Part shown: in pieces, positions 33,299 through 41,391 of the stretch
Layout: each line of letters starts with the position of its first letter
How positions within the stretch are numbered: the first letter of the stretch is position 1
From: Bacteroidota bacterium
GTDB lineage: Bacteria; Bacteroidota; Bacteroidia; Sphingobacteriales; Sphingobacteriaceae
DNA length: 47,931 nucleotides
Direction: 5' to 3'
NCBI GenBank assembly: GCA_026224775.1
Contig: JAMFRP010000057.1
Location: 1 to 47,931 of the forward strand
Made by a program: the position numbers and the translations under genes
The notes under the pieces: generated by a model
The model's database searches: none
Seen by the model: the letters and a program-made list of their open reading frames with translations, nothing else
Told to the model about the DNA's origin: nothing

Positions 33299-33613
33299 AT
33301 GACAGCAGACGAATTGATTACCAAAAAGGACCTGGAGGAGTTTAAACAAGAATTGTTCGCCATCCTTGTACCCTTAACAACAGGTCAAACCTTAAATACC
33401 CAAAAATGGCTCAAAAACGAAGATGTCAAAAAGATATTGAAAGTATCCGGCGGGACCATCCAGAACCTGCGGGTAAATGGCTCCTTGCCCTTCACCAAGA
33501 TCGGCGGGTTGTACTATTATAAACAAGAAGATATTGACCTGATGTTAAGCGGCCCTGAAAAAAAAAGCCCATCGAAACGACCGGCCCAGCGCAAAAACAA
33601 ACCTTTAACGTAA
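33299..33613 (+). CDS. Excisionase-like HTH protein, joined to the recombinase gene by a slippery run
   Basis: 104 residues if read to its own stop. N-terminal helix (ITKKDLEEFKQELFAIL) and MerR/excisionase-type HTH (WLKNEDVKKILKVSGGTIQNLRVNGSLPFTKIGGLYYYKQEDIDLML), related to the HTH genes at 15123 and 40658. After LSGPE the frame enters nine A (33558-33566) and then runs through a basic, low-complexity tail (SPSKRPAQRKNKPLT) that has no counterpart in the paralogues. This suggests that ribosomes move to the -1 frame there and continue into the recombinase. Confidence 0.75.
   Translation: MTADELITKKDLEEFKQELFAILVPLTTGQTLNTQKWLKNEDVKKILKVSGGTIQNLRVNGSLPFTKIGGLYYYKQEDIDLMLSGPEKKSPSKRPAQRKNKPLT
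33556..33567 (+). other. Candidate -1 ribosomal frameshift site (A9 run)
   Basis: In the HTH frame the codons are GAA AAA AAA AGC, containing the slippery heptamer A-AAA-AAA. A slip back by one base enters the recombinase frame (AAG CCC ATC ...), which has a TGA directly upstream (33556-33558) and no start codon. The joined product would have about 512 residues. A sequencing error in the homopolymer is the main alternative. Confidence 0.5.
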
Positions 33614-34836
33614 ACTTCTACCTTAGGTCATCCAGGACAAAAGACAAACCCGAATCGCAGATCTATATCCGGGTTACCGTCAACGGACAGCGCGAAGAAT
33701 TCTCCACCCAGCGCCAATGCCTCCCCCAGGAATGGGACAACAGCACGCAGCGCCTGCGCGGAACGCGCGAAACACCCCGGTCGATCAACACCTGGCTTGA
33801 TACGCTTACCGGCAGGGCTTACGATTGCCGCCAGCAACTTTATTCGACCGGCAAGAGCTTTACCGCTACCGATGTCCGCAAACTCATGCAAGGGGAGGAG
33901 CTTTACCCGGTCAGGAAATTGTCCGACATCTTTGATTACCAAACAGAATTTATATCCTCGCTGATTGGTCACAATTATACCTACGGTACACTGCGTAAAT
34001 ACCGCAGCACCTATCGCTCCCTAAAACGGTATATGTTAAAAGCTTACGGTGTAGATGATATGCGCCTGGATCTGCTTGATTTCAAGTTCATTCGCGATTA
34101 TGAGGCGTTCTTGCGTACCGAATATAAATGGGTTAACAATACTGTAGCCTCTACCGTTCGGCGCGTCAAAACCGTAATCCGGCTGGCCATGGACCTGGGC
34201 TGGCTGAACCGCAATCCTTTTATTGCCATGAAACTCAAGGTCGAGGAAGTATATCGTGATTTTCTGACCAGTGAAGAGCTGAGTAGGATTGCGGCCAAAA
34301 AATTTAAGATCCGCCGCTTGAGCACGGTCCGTGACCTCTTTATTTTTAGTTGCTTTACGGGTTTATCTTATGCCGACACGGTCAAATTAGAACTGGATGA
34401 TATTGTGACCGGCGAGGATGGAGAACAATGGCTGCAAACGCACCGTACTAAAAATAATAACCGCGTCCGGGTGCCACTGTTGCCGCCGGCCTTAAAGCTA
34501 ATCAGGCTATATCATGACGACCCCAGGCGAAAAGAAAATAAATTGTTTCCCTCGATTAGCAACCAAAAGGCAAATGCTTACTTAAAAGATATCGCCAAGG
34601 CGGTTAGTATTAAAAAGAAACTGACCTACCATGTGGCCCGGCATACTTTTGCGACAACGGTAACGCTGACGAATGGCGTACCGATCGAAACTGTCGGGCA
34701 AATGCTGGATCATAAGAGCATCAAGTCGACCCAATTGTATGCGCGGGTAACGGATATCAAAGTCAGGATAGATATGGGGCCGCTGAAAGCGCGTTATGAA
34801 GGGCAGGAACTGAGTTTGGAGAGTGAGTTTGATTGA
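33559..34836 (+). CDS. IntDOT-like tyrosine recombinase
   Basis: About 425 residues are open in this frame. It contains an Arm-DNA-binding domain (~15-65: TFNVNFYLRSSRTKDKPESQ ... EEFSTQRQCLPQEWD), a SAM-like core-binding domain (~110-215) and the catalytic domain. Visible catalytic residues are HVAR (codons 34630-34641), His in LDHKS and Tyr at 34738-34740 (STQLYARV). The first Arg of the usual set is Ser (TGLSYAD, codon 34366-34368), as in IntDOT of CTnDOT. An ATG at 33886 would drop the arm domain, and no start codon lies upstream, so translation by frameshift from the HTH gene is likely. It integrates and excises the local element. Confidence 0.85.
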   Translation, partial: KKKPIETTGPAQKQTFNVNFYLRSSRTKDKPESQIYIRVTVNGQREEFSTQRQCLPQEWDNSTQRLRGTRETPRSINTWLDTLTGRAYDCRQQLYSTGKSFTATDVRKLMQGEELYPVRKLSDIFDYQTEFISSLIGHNYTYGTLRKYRSTYRSLKRYMLKAYGVDDMRLDLLDFKFIRDYEAFLRTEYKWVNNTVASTVRRVKTVIRLAMDLGWLNRNPFIAMKLKVEEVYRDFLTSEELSRIAAKKFKIRRLSTVRDLFIFSCFTGLSYADTVKLELDDIVTGEDGEQWLQTHRTKNNNRVRVPLLPPALKLIRLYHDDPRRKENKLFPSISNQKANAYLKDIAKAVSIKKKLTYHVARHTFATTVTLTNGVPIETVGQMLDHKSIKSTQLYARVTDIKVRIDMGPLKARYEGQELSLESEFD

Positions 34837-34883
34837 GGAAGATAAAAACACCAACAAAAACCTGCCGGGGCTGTTAAAAGAAA

Positions 34884-35270
34884 ATGAAAGAGGAAACCTT
34901 GAAAACAACCGCCCGGATCGCTCTGGGTAGCGCGTTGATCTTTGCCGGCATCAGCCACCTGACCTTCGCACGGAAAGACTTCCGCGCGCAAGTCCCCGAT
35001 TGGGTGCCGCTCAAAAAAGATGACACGGTCGTTTATTCAGGGATCGTGGAGGTCGTTTTGGGCAGCGCCATCGCATTGATGCCTAAAAAGCAACGGGAAA
35101 CTGTAGGTACCATTGCGGCCTTGTTCTTTACTGCGGTATTCCCCGGCAACATCGCGCAGTTTACCCGCCGCCGTTCCGCTTTTGGCTTGAACACGGATGA
35201 GAAACGGTTTGCAAGGTTGTTGTTTCAACCTGTGTTGGTGTGGTGGGCATGGAGGAGTACGAGGAAATAG
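34884..35270 (+). CDS. DoxX-like membrane protein
   Basis: A 128-residue protein with three to four membrane segments (~10-28, 48-66, 75-95, 110-125) and the DoxX-family outline: ARIALGSALIFAGISHLTF at the start, a polar loop (KDFRAQVPDWVPLKKDD), then VYSGIVEVVLGSAIALM. These proteins take part in redox homeostasis or quinone-linked oxidation in some organisms; the role here is unknown. It lies 47 bases after the recombinase and 45 bases before a DUF1801 gene. Confidence 0.8.
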   Translation: MKEETLKTTARIALGSALIFAGISHLTFARKDFRAQVPDWVPLKKDDTVVYSGIVEVVLGSAIALMPKKQRETVGTIAALFFTAVFPGNIAQFTRRRSAFGLNTDEKRFARLLFQPVLVWWAWRSTRK

Positions 35271-35315
35271 TGTTTTGCGCGATTTTGCTATATTTAACTC
35301 ATCAAACTTAATCGT

Positions 35316-35711
35316 ATGACCATTCAGGAATATATAAACGGCGTGCCTGAGGGACGACGGGATCTACTGGCCGATTTGCACGACCTGATCATCACGGGCG
35401 ACACGGCTATTACCCCGGTGGTAAAACCGATGATGGGGAAGGACATGATCCTGTATGAAGACCACGGCTATATGAAATACGGACTAGCGGATACCAAGAA
35501 ATATATGTCGCTGCATTGCCTGCCTATTTACATGGATAAAGACTTGCATGCCAAATACGCGGCATTACTGCTGGCTGCGGAATTTCAAAAAGGTTGCATA
35601 AACTTTACGAATGCTGCGCAAATGCCATTGGAAACGGTGACCGCTTTCATTGCCGATTGCGCTTTGGTAAATATGAAAGAGGTGTTGGAGAACCGGAAAA
35701 AGAAGAAATAA
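35316..35711 (+). CDS. DUF1801-family protein
   Basis: A 131-residue soluble protein of the DUF1801 (YdhG-like) fold: MTIQEYINGVPEGRRDLLADLHDLI at the start, a central GYMKYGLADTKKYMSLHCLPIYM strand region and a helical end. It has the usual length. The function is unknown; iron or small-molecule handling has been suggested for relatives. It ends one base before the converging reductase-like gene. Confidence 0.8.
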   Translation: MTIQEYINGVPEGRRDLLADLHDLIITGDTAITPVVKPMMGKDMILYEDHGYMKYGLADTKKYMSLHCLPIYMDKDLHAKYAALLLAAEFQKGCINFTNAAQMPLETVTAFIADCALVNMKEVLENRKKKK

Positions 35712-35712
35712 T

Positions 35713-36333
35713 TTAACTATTGGCCACGACCACCGCTTGTCCGATATACGCGCTGTCCGTTAATTGATCGACCAGCCACACTGCCAGATCAGCCCTGGTT
35801 ATCGAGTGTCCGGTCTCACTTTCCCTTAGCACCTGTATTTTACCCGCCGCTGCTCCATCCTTTAATATCGGCGGCCTTGCGATCACCCAATCCAGTTTAC
35901 TGGCCCGCACAATCGTCTCCATAGCCGCTTTGTCCGCCGTTGAGCCACGCAAAAAAGTGGGCACCATTAGATAGCGATACCACCACGGCGATTGATTTGC
36001 ACTCTCGCCCACACCCATTGCAGACACGACCAACAATCGCTTCGTTGCCGACTTTTTCATCGCCCTCACAATGTTGCGCATTGCATCACTTTCCAGCGTT
36101 TGTTTCTTCCACGGTTTCGTTCCGCCAATACATTCCACTACGGCATTCTGCTTATCCATGGCACCAAGCACGTCTTCAGGTTTCAGCGCGTCACCTATAA
36201 TAACCCGTACGCCTGCAGGATAAGACGAACCAGCACGACGTACCAACACGCTCACCTCATGGGCCGCCTCAATAGCCTGTTTCACAACCAACTTGCCGGT
36301 TTTGCCGTTTGCACCAAGTACCAATACCTTCAT
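35713..36333 (-). CDS. NAD(P)-binding atypical SDR (NmrA/BLVRB-like)
   Basis: A 206-residue Rossmann-fold protein. The N-terminal motif VLGANGKTGKLVVKQA is the NAD(P)-binding GxxGxxG of atypical short-chain dehydrogenases. Later come the strand LLVVSAMGVGES and the segment LDWVIARPPIL, typical of the flavin/biliverdin reductase B-like group. It lacks the YxxxK catalytic pair of classical SDRs. Such proteins reduce flavins or sense the redox state. It is divergent to no other gene here and is separated by 69 bases from the next minus-strand gene. Confidence 0.85.
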   Translation of the reverse strand: MKVLVLGANGKTGKLVVKQAIEAAHEVSVLVRRAGSSYPAGVRVIIGDALKPEDVLGAMDKQNAVVECIGGTKPWKKQTLESDAMRNIVRAMKKSATKRLLVVSAMGVGESANQSPWWYRYLMVPTFLRGSTADKAAMETIVRASKLDWVIARPPILKDGAAAGKIQVLRESETGHSITRADLAVWLVDQLTDSAYIGQAVVVANS

Positions 36334-36402
36334 TGCCGACCTCTCTTTATAGTTATTTGCATAGTAAAGACTTTTTAGGGCGATTTGTTTAGTTTTTGTG
36401 TT

Positions 36403-36891
36403 TTAAAGCATCTTTAAAGTGATCCCGACAAGGCCGGTGAATTTTTCGAGGTAATACTGGATGGTCTTCAGCTTAAAATCTTCCCAGTATGGGGCCATTG
36501 GCGAGAGCGTGTCATTTTCGTCTAATACCGCATCCAGTACAAAGCCGCCCGTGTCCTGCTGTTGTTCTGCAGCCAACCTTAATTTTTCTTCATGAATAAC
36601 GCCCGGAAATTTTGACAGGAACAATAGCTGTACCGCAATTTTATCTTGCACATTGAGGCGTGGGATCTCGACTATTTCGCAAACTTCGGTATCGATTTGC
36701 GCCATTCTCTTGCTAATATCTTCGGCTAAGGGCGAAATCAGCGGCAGGTCAACCATATCGAAAAGGCCGCCTGCTTTTGCAGTAAAGAACTTTTTGGCCT
36801 GGCCATCAAAATAATAGGTTTCCTCAGCTATTGCCGGCGCTGTCATAGCGTGACAAAGCCAAAAAAGGTTAAAACGCTCGATATCTGTCAT
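36403..36891 (-). CDS. Hypothetical soluble protein, 162 residues
   Basis: Acidic soluble protein without signal or membrane segments. The pattern ETYYFDGQAKKFFTAKAGG ... DISKRMAQIDTEVCEIVEIPRLNVQDK faintly resembles the UPF0158 family (an Asp after a Tyr-aromatic strand, then an IPxL turn), but the match is weak. It begins 15 bases downstream of the LLM oxidoreductase gene on the same strand and is likely co-transcribed with it. Confidence 0.6.
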   Translation of the reverse strand: MTDIERFNLFWLCHAMTAPAIAEETYYFDGQAKKFFTAKAGGLFDMVDLPLISPLAEDISKRMAQIDTEVCEIVEIPRLNVQDKIAVQLLFLSKFPGVIHEEKLRLAAEQQQDTGGFVLDAVLDENDTLSPMAPYWEDFKLKTIQYYLEKFTGLVGITLKML

Positions 36892-36906
36892 TATATGCTA
36901 AGATAA

Positions 36907-37941
36907 CTAAACAGGCTGTTTATTCCAACCCAGCTCAGGGGCAACATGCTCCAAAATAGCCGATAAAACATGGACATTATAATCAACGCCCAGCGTATTC
37001 GGTATGGTCAGCAGCAAGGTATCCGCTTCCTGTATCGCTTCGTCCTGCGCCAATTCTTTGATGAGTTGATCGGGTTCGGCTGCATAGCTTTTGCCAAAGA
37101 CAGCCCGTTTATCAGCTTCAATATAACCAAAACTATCGGCGCCTTTTCCTTGCTGTCCAAAATAATACCTGTCCTGGTCATTGACCAATGCAAAAATGGA
37201 GCGGCTCACCGACACCCTTGGGTCGCGTTGGTGCCCGGCTTTTTTCCAGGCTTCTTTATATAACCTTATCTGTTCTGCCTGTTGGATATGAAAAGGTTTG
37301 CCGTTTTCGTCAAATTTCAAGGTGGAACTTTGCAGGTTCATGCCGTTCTCAGCTGCCCAAACCGCTGTTGCGTTAGACGCGGCTCCCCACCAGATCCGCT
37401 CGCGCAATCCATCCGAATGCGGCTCCAGGCGTAACAAGCCTGGCGGATTGGGAAACATCGGGTTTGGGTTAGGTCGGGCAAAGCCCTTACCTTTTAATTT
37501 ATCCAAAAATTCCAGCGCTTTCCTGCGTCCCATTTCGGCGTCGGTTTCTCCTTCAGCAGGCTCATAACCAAAATAGCGCCAGCCCTCGATGACTTGTTCG
37601 GGTGAACCCCGACTAATGCCTAATTGTAAGCGCCCACCTGAGATCAGGTCGGCAGCCCCGGCATCCTCTACCATATACATGGGATTTTCATAGCGCATAT
37701 CGATCACACCTGTCCCAATTTCTATTTTGTTCGTTTTCGCTCCAATAGCCGAAAGCAGCGGAAATGGCGAGGCCAATTGGCGTGCGAAATGATGAACCCG
37801 GAAATATGCGCCGTCCAAACCTATTTCCTCCGCTGCAACGGCCAAGTCAATGGATTGCAGCAAGGTATCGCCTGCGGTGCGGGTTTGATAGGCGGGATGG
37901 TCAGACCAGTGCCCGAATGATAAAAAGCCTATTTTCTTCAT
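36907..37941 (-). CDS. LLM-class flavin-dependent oxidoreductase
   Basis: A 344-residue luciferase-like monooxygenase. ATG at 37941 (MKKIGFLSFGHW) is preferred over the one three codons earlier. Family features are the first strand and His/Trp loop (IGFLSFGHWSDHP), GLDGAYFRVHHFARQLASPFPLLSAIGAKTNKIEIGTGVIDMRYENP, and LQLGISRGSPEQVIEGWRYFGYE. These bind FMN or F420 and oxidise small molecules. No substrate can be deduced. It forms a probable two-gene unit with the hypothetical gene downstream. Confidence 0.9.
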   Translation of the reverse strand: MKKIGFLSFGHWSDHPAYQTRTAGDTLLQSIDLAVAAEEIGLDGAYFRVHHFARQLASPFPLLSAIGAKTNKIEIGTGVIDMRYENPMYMVEDAGAADLISGGRLQLGISRGSPEQVIEGWRYFGYEPAEGETDAEMGRRKALEFLDKLKGKGFARPNPNPMFPNPPGLLRLEPHSDGLRERIWWGAASNATAVWAAENGMNLQSSTLKFDENGKPFHIQQAEQIRLYKEAWKKAGHQRDPRVSVSRSIFALVNDQDRYYFGQQGKGADSFGYIEADKRAVFGKSYAAEPDQLIKELAQDEAIQEADTLLLTIPNTLGVDYNVHVLSAILEHVAPELGWNKQPV

Positions 37942-37994
37942 GGTTAGCAAATGTAAGCATCGGGGTAGTCCGCTCAGGTCATGATTTAGTAAAA

Positions 37995-38207
37995 TCAGAT
38001 CGCCTCAATGGCGCTTGAAAACTCTGCGGCACCGCCTTCCAGTCCACAGCCGAAACATTTAAAGATCTCTTTGGAAGGGTAGACCATGAAAGAGGCAGCG
38101 GTGTCGTCGTGAAACGGGCAGTTGCCCTTCATTATTTTGCGGCCTTCCTGGAGCTGTACATAGTTGGCGATCAGTTGGACGAATTCGTTTTGGGGCGTAA
38201 GTGGCAC
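37995..38207 (-). CDS. Free-standing CHC2 zinc-finger protein
   Basis: The C-terminal ~60 residues (LIANYVQLQEGRKIMKGNCPFHDDTAASFMVYPSKEIFKCFGCGLEGGAAEF) are a CHC2 zinc finger as at the N-terminus of DnaG primase, with the ligands in CPFH and CFGC. No toprim domain follows. The frame is open to an ATG at 38285, but the first ~25 residues there have no match to primases and would overlap the promoter zone of the divergent HNH gene, so GTG at 38207 (70 residues) is preferred. Short CHC2 proteins are typical of Bacteroidota mobile elements. Confidence 0.7.
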   Translation of the reverse strand: MPLTPQNEFVQLIANYVQLQEGRKIMKGNCPFHDDTAASFMVYPSKEIFKCFGCGLEGGAAEFSSAIEAI

Positions 38208-38310
38208 GTTAACTATATAGGGTAGGTAAATATACAAAAGCGCAGCCAGTGCCGGACCGCTGTGGAAAAAACGGGGATTGTGCAAAAAAGAAACTAAATT
38301 TACGGAAGCA

Positions 38311-39252
38311 ATGACCGATCCGTCGATAACTCATCTTCACCGGGCGCCGACCAAATTCGGAAAGGCACCGCATAAGCCGGTGCTGCTCATTACGTTGTTG
38401 GAGCTGATGGAGAGCGGTTACGCGAGTGATAATCGTTTCTATCCGGATACCGAGCTGGTTGGCGTGTTCCAGGAGAACTGGAGGTTGCTGGTCGATACGG
38501 CAAATCAGCCGGATTTTACGCAGCCCTTTTATTATTTGCAGAGTGAGAAATTAGCTGGAACGGGCTATTGGGAATTAATTGCTCTGCCCGGCTGCCAGGT
38601 TAATGCGCATATAAAGAGTATCAATAAGTTGATCTCGGTAGTGAATTACGGGCGCTTCAGCGATGAATTATTCTTGTATTTGAGTGATGCTTCTAACCGG
38701 GCCTATGTCCGGCAACAGTTAATCCAAGCCTACTTTCCAAACAAGGCCGGGGAGTTTGTGGAACGGAAAAATAGCGGCGAAGGGTATTTCCATGAATTGG
38801 AAGCGTATATTCTGAATGCCCCGGAGGCGAAAAAGAAGATTGTCAAAATTGAAACCGAAGAGGAAGTATATGTACGCGGCGGCTTGTTCAAGCGGTTAGT
38901 GCCCCAGGTCTATCAACAGACTTGCGCCATCTCCGGCATGCAACTGGGTAGTACTTTTGGGCATACCTTCGTGGATGCCTGTCATATCGTGCCGTTCAGC
39001 GTATCACACGATGACCGGGTAACGAACGGTTTGGCTTTATGCCCGAATATCCACCGGGCTTTCGACCGGGGACTGATCGCCATTAATGACGATTATTCAG
39101 TTTTGTTGTCGTCGCATATCCGGGAGAAGTCAGAACATGCTTACAGCTTGAATAAATTTGAACATCAGAAGATGCTTTTGCCGGAGCACAAGTCGGCCTG
39201 GCCGGATGTAGATTTGCTGAGGTGGCATAGGGCGGAGGTCTTTAGGGGGTAG
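38311..39252 (+). CDS. HNH endonuclease (HNH_2 type)
   Basis: A 313-residue protein; ATG at 38311 is chosen over a TTG 33 bases earlier. The N-terminal ~180 residues (APHKPVLLITLLELMESG ... YWELIALPGC) are the domain that often precedes HNH_2 in predicted restriction enzymes. The C-terminal part has the nuclease core CAISGMQLGSTFGHTFVDACHIVPFSVSHDDRVTNGLALCPNIHRAFDRGLI, with His of ACHIVP, Asn of TNGLALC and His of NIHRAFD. It is probably a DNA-cutting defence enzyme that needs no methylase neighbour, for example one that attacks modified DNA. Its end overlaps the converging zinc-ribbon gene by 11 bases. Confidence 0.85.
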   Translation: MTDPSITHLHRAPTKFGKAPHKPVLLITLLELMESGYASDNRFYPDTELVGVFQENWRLLVDTANQPDFTQPFYYLQSEKLAGTGYWELIALPGCQVNAHIKSINKLISVVNYGRFSDELFLYLSDASNRAYVRQQLIQAYFPNKAGEFVERKNSGEGYFHELEAYILNAPEAKKKIVKIETEEEVYVRGGLFKRLVPQVYQQTCAISGMQLGSTFGHTFVDACHIVPFSVSHDDRVTNGLALCPNIHRAFDRGLIAINDDYSVLLSSHIREKSEHAYSLNKFEHQKMLLPEHKSAWPDVDLLRWHRAEVFRG

Positions 39253-40267
39253 TGTTGATCTCGGTTGCAATCTTCTGCAAATCTTCTTTCTGATCAACGC
39301 CCTTGAGTTGTCCCGTCAAATAGCCCAGGCGGTAATTGATCTCTGTGGACATGAGCCGCCAGTTAGAAAAAAAAAGCGCTTCTGAAATAATCTTTTTTAG
39401 AGTTTTAATGCTTTGTTGTTCGGTTCTTTCCGATGTATCGAGCGTTGAGAAATGAATGGTCATGTGTCCTGTAATTTTAGGCGGCTCGAATTGGAGTTTG
39501 ATGAACTGGTTTTTCTGCAAAGCTTCGGTCAGTATTTTGTCGAGGTCCGCCACTTTTAGCATCTTAATCTTACTTAAGTCATACCCGGTATCGTCTCCGG
39601 CTGATATTGAAGCCAGTACTTCCAGGTCATGGAGAAAGCCCTTGCTTTTTTTGAAATCGGTACAGTAAGCCTTCCTCTCTTCTTCAGAGATTGGGAGTAA
39701 TTGCTGTTTGGGTTGGATGTCAAAATATATTGTGTCTGACCAAGTGCAAATCGTGCAAGAATCTGTCGCGGTTATTTTTGTTTTCGTTTTTTTGACCTTT
39801 GTTTTGATTACACCATTGCAATAGGGGCAGAATTGTTTCGGGGCAGTTAAAGGCTTACCGTTGGACTCAAGGATGGCGTTGTGTTTGGTTTTTCCGCCGC
39901 AGGAGAAGATGAACTGGATGTCGCAATTGTTATTGACGAAATCATAGTCTGAGAATTTCATATAGCTATCGCACTTTGGGCAGTAGGGCGGAGGTGGGAT
40001 AGGACGTTCATTTACCAACCTGTCTTTTCTTTCGTCGGTGGTGATCCATTCTTGGATACTATGCCGCTTATTTTGAGAAAAGCGAGTTCCATATTCCCTG
40101 ATATCCATATAAGCGACTAATCGCTTTTTAAGCAGCTCATCTTCATTCGTAATTAGTTTTAGCTTGGCAGTCCATTCGTCTTCCTTTTCTTTCATTGAAG
40201 ATATGGTCCGGCTGTCATACTGATCCTCATAATATTGGTCTGCTTTGCGGAACTTGGGTGAGCTCAT
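39242..40267 (-). CDS. Orphan protein with zinc ribbons
   Basis: 341 residues, unknown family. The N-terminal ~95 residues are charged helices. From ~95 to 185 there are three Cys pairs with the outline of zinc ribbons (YCPKCDSYMKF ... FSCGG, FCPYCNGVI, DSCTICTW). The C-terminal ~150 residues are helical with an amphipathic repeat. The spacing recalls nucleic-acid-binding or RNA-polymerase-like ribbons. It converges on and overlaps the HNH gene by 11 bases, and lies beside the second HTH module, so it belongs to the accessory zone. Confidence 0.65.
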   Translation of the reverse strand: MSSPKFRKADQYYEDQYDSRTISSMKEKEDEWTAKLKLITNEDELLKKRLVAYMDIREYGTRFSQNKRHSIQEWITTDERKDRLVNERPIPPPPYCPKCDSYMKFSDYDFVNNNCDIQFIFSCGGKTKHNAILESNGKPLTAPKQFCPYCNGVIKTKVKKTKTKITATDSCTICTWSDTIYFDIQPKQQLLPISEEERKAYCTDFKKSKGFLHDLEVLASISAGDDTGYDLSKIKMLKVADLDKILTEALQKNQFIKLQFEPPKITGHMTIHFSTLDTSERTEQQSIKTLKKIISEALFFSNWRLMSTEINYRLGYLTGQLKGVDQKEDLQKIATEINTTP

Positions 40268-40358
40268 TTTGAATAGTATGAGATTTTTCAGGCCAAATTA
40301 ACAATTTATGCAGGTTTGTAATAATCGATAACGGAAAGAACGATCAGCGCTTATCGTC

Positions 40359-40661
40359 TTATGTCTTTTGTTTCAGGTCAGAAAAGGTAACCAGGCTTCC
40401 CGAATAATGGTCGTATGAAGGCTGGTAAATGATATAGTTAAAAGCTATCAGGTCGCTCATACAACGATGATAAGTGGAGATAGAATGAATTTTAGCCAGA
40501 GGCATTAGTTTCTTCCGGGAAATCTTCACTGTATTTCCCAAACCTGTTTTTCTAAATAGGTAATATAAGGCTGTAAACAGTGAAACATGGGATGGCAAAA
40601 GCCGGTCATCACTATCTGCCCTTTCTAAAAAACTGGAGAGAATGGCCTCCGGTTCCGTCAT
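40359..40661 (-). CDS. Small partner protein of the HTH module, copy 2
   Basis: A 100-residue paralogue of the protein at 14839-15126: RLLPSHVSLFTALY, ISRKKLMPLAKIHSISTYHRCMSDLIAFNYI and YQPSYDHYSGSLVTF agree almost residue for residue. The start overlaps the HTH stop by four bases exactly as in copy 1. The C-terminus is five residues longer (DLKQKT). Confidence 0.75.
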   Translation of the reverse strand: MTEPEAILSSFLERADSDDRLLPSHVSLFTALYYLFRKTGLGNTVKISRKKLMPLAKIHSISTYHRCMSDLIAFNYIIYQPSYDHYSGSLVTFSDLKQKT

Positions 40662-40924
40662 TTTGCCACCTTTCCTTCCAACATCTTTTGAACATCATCC
40701 GCCTTATAGTAAAAGGTACTGCCAACTTTCGAAAACTTTAAAACACCTTTTACCCGAAGGCGCTGCAAAGTGTTAGGCGAAACGTTAAGCATTTTCCTAA
40801 CCTCAATGCTCCTTAACCATTGGCTGCTCTTTTGCGGTTGGTGCTTCAGCGCCACCAGCAGTTCCTGCAAGAGTTCTTTTCTAAAAATGTATAAATCTTC
40901 CTTCGTTATAAATTCTACTGTCAT
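40658..40924 (-). CDS. Excisionase-like helix-turn-helix protein, copy 2
   Basis: An 88-residue paralogue of the protein at 15123-15389, about 80 % identical by eye (WLRSIEVRKMLNVSPNTLQRLRVKGVLKFSKVGSTFYYKADDVQKMLEG). MTVEF at 40924 is the start that matches copy 1; an in-frame ATG at 40993 would add 23 residues that have no counterpart. The upstream TTTGTTGTCCCAAA is shared with copy 1. Confidence 0.8.
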   Translation of the reverse strand: MTVEFITKEDLYIFRKELLQELLVALKHQPQKSSQWLRSIEVRKMLNVSPNTLQRLRVKGVLKFSKVGSTFYYKADDVQKMLEGKVAK

Positions 40925-41024
40925 CACAAAAGTTTTGGGACAACAAAGCTCCGGAAAACCGCTTTGGGAGAAAGGTAGCAACGAGGTTGGCAACCTAAAA
41001 TATGATAATTTATGAGGAAATTAA

Positions 41025-41055
41025 TTGAATTTTTCGAGGTTATTTTGTACCTTTA
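41025..41055 (+). promoter_or_regulatory. Promoter reading away from HTH copy 2
   Basis: TTG (41025-41027), 20 bases, TACCTTTA (41048-41055), preceded by TTTTG as in copy 1. Downstream there is no protein gene up to the sugar cluster, only a terminator at 41201-41233, so the product, if any, would be a ~150-170-nt RNA. Confidence 0.4.
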
Positions 41056-41391
41056 ATCAACGATTTAAATAAGCCAAAAAAGGTCATTGCGCGATTCGTG
41101 TAGTGGTTAAAGTAAGACAATATAATTAATTGACATACAATGCGTTATAGGGTAGGTTTCTTTCCCTCCCTCACCGCTGATATCAATATCAATACACATC
41201 AAAAGCCTGTAAATCATACGATTACAGGCTTTTTCTTGTTTGTAAAATACCAAAGAGCTGCGATATATAAGGTCTTTCCTGCGTCATGAAGTCTGGCAAT
41301 CATTTTTTTTATCCATAACCTCATGACCGCGTCGGCTAAATTAGGACATAACTTAAGTCAACGACCCTGCTACCGCTACATTATTTTCATA
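41056..41391. other. Gap between the accessory zone and the sugar cluster
   Basis: About 335 bases without a gene. It holds the possible start of an RNA from the promoter at 41025-41055 and the strong terminator at 41201-41233. Just before the terminator, TTCCCTCCCTCACCGCT resembles the 3' end of a tRNA-Ser, but the 5' half is missing and the T arm does not pair well. Confidence 0.3.
41201..41233 (+). terminator. Intrinsic terminator with 12-bp stem
   Basis: AAAAGCCTGTAA (41201-41212) pairs perfectly with TTACAGGCTTTT (41222-41233) around a 9-base loop, and the T-run continues. It works on both strands in principle. No protein gene ends here on the plus strand, so a short RNA or an old tRNA transcript upstream is suspected. 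Confidence 0.75.

Noticed and set aside
33130..33345. 71-codon plus-strand frame ahead of the HTH gene
   Set aside because: No domain or coding character; it runs out of frame into the HTH gene and contains promoter-like DNA.
33628..33972. 114-codon minus-strand frame
   Set aside because: Antisense of the recombinase arm-binding and core-binding region, which has clear domain sequence on the plus strand.
41130..41200. tRNA-Ser gene
   Set aside because: Only a 3'-end-like string (CCTCCCTCACCGC) is present; no matching 5' acceptor strand, D arm or anticodon arm could be built.
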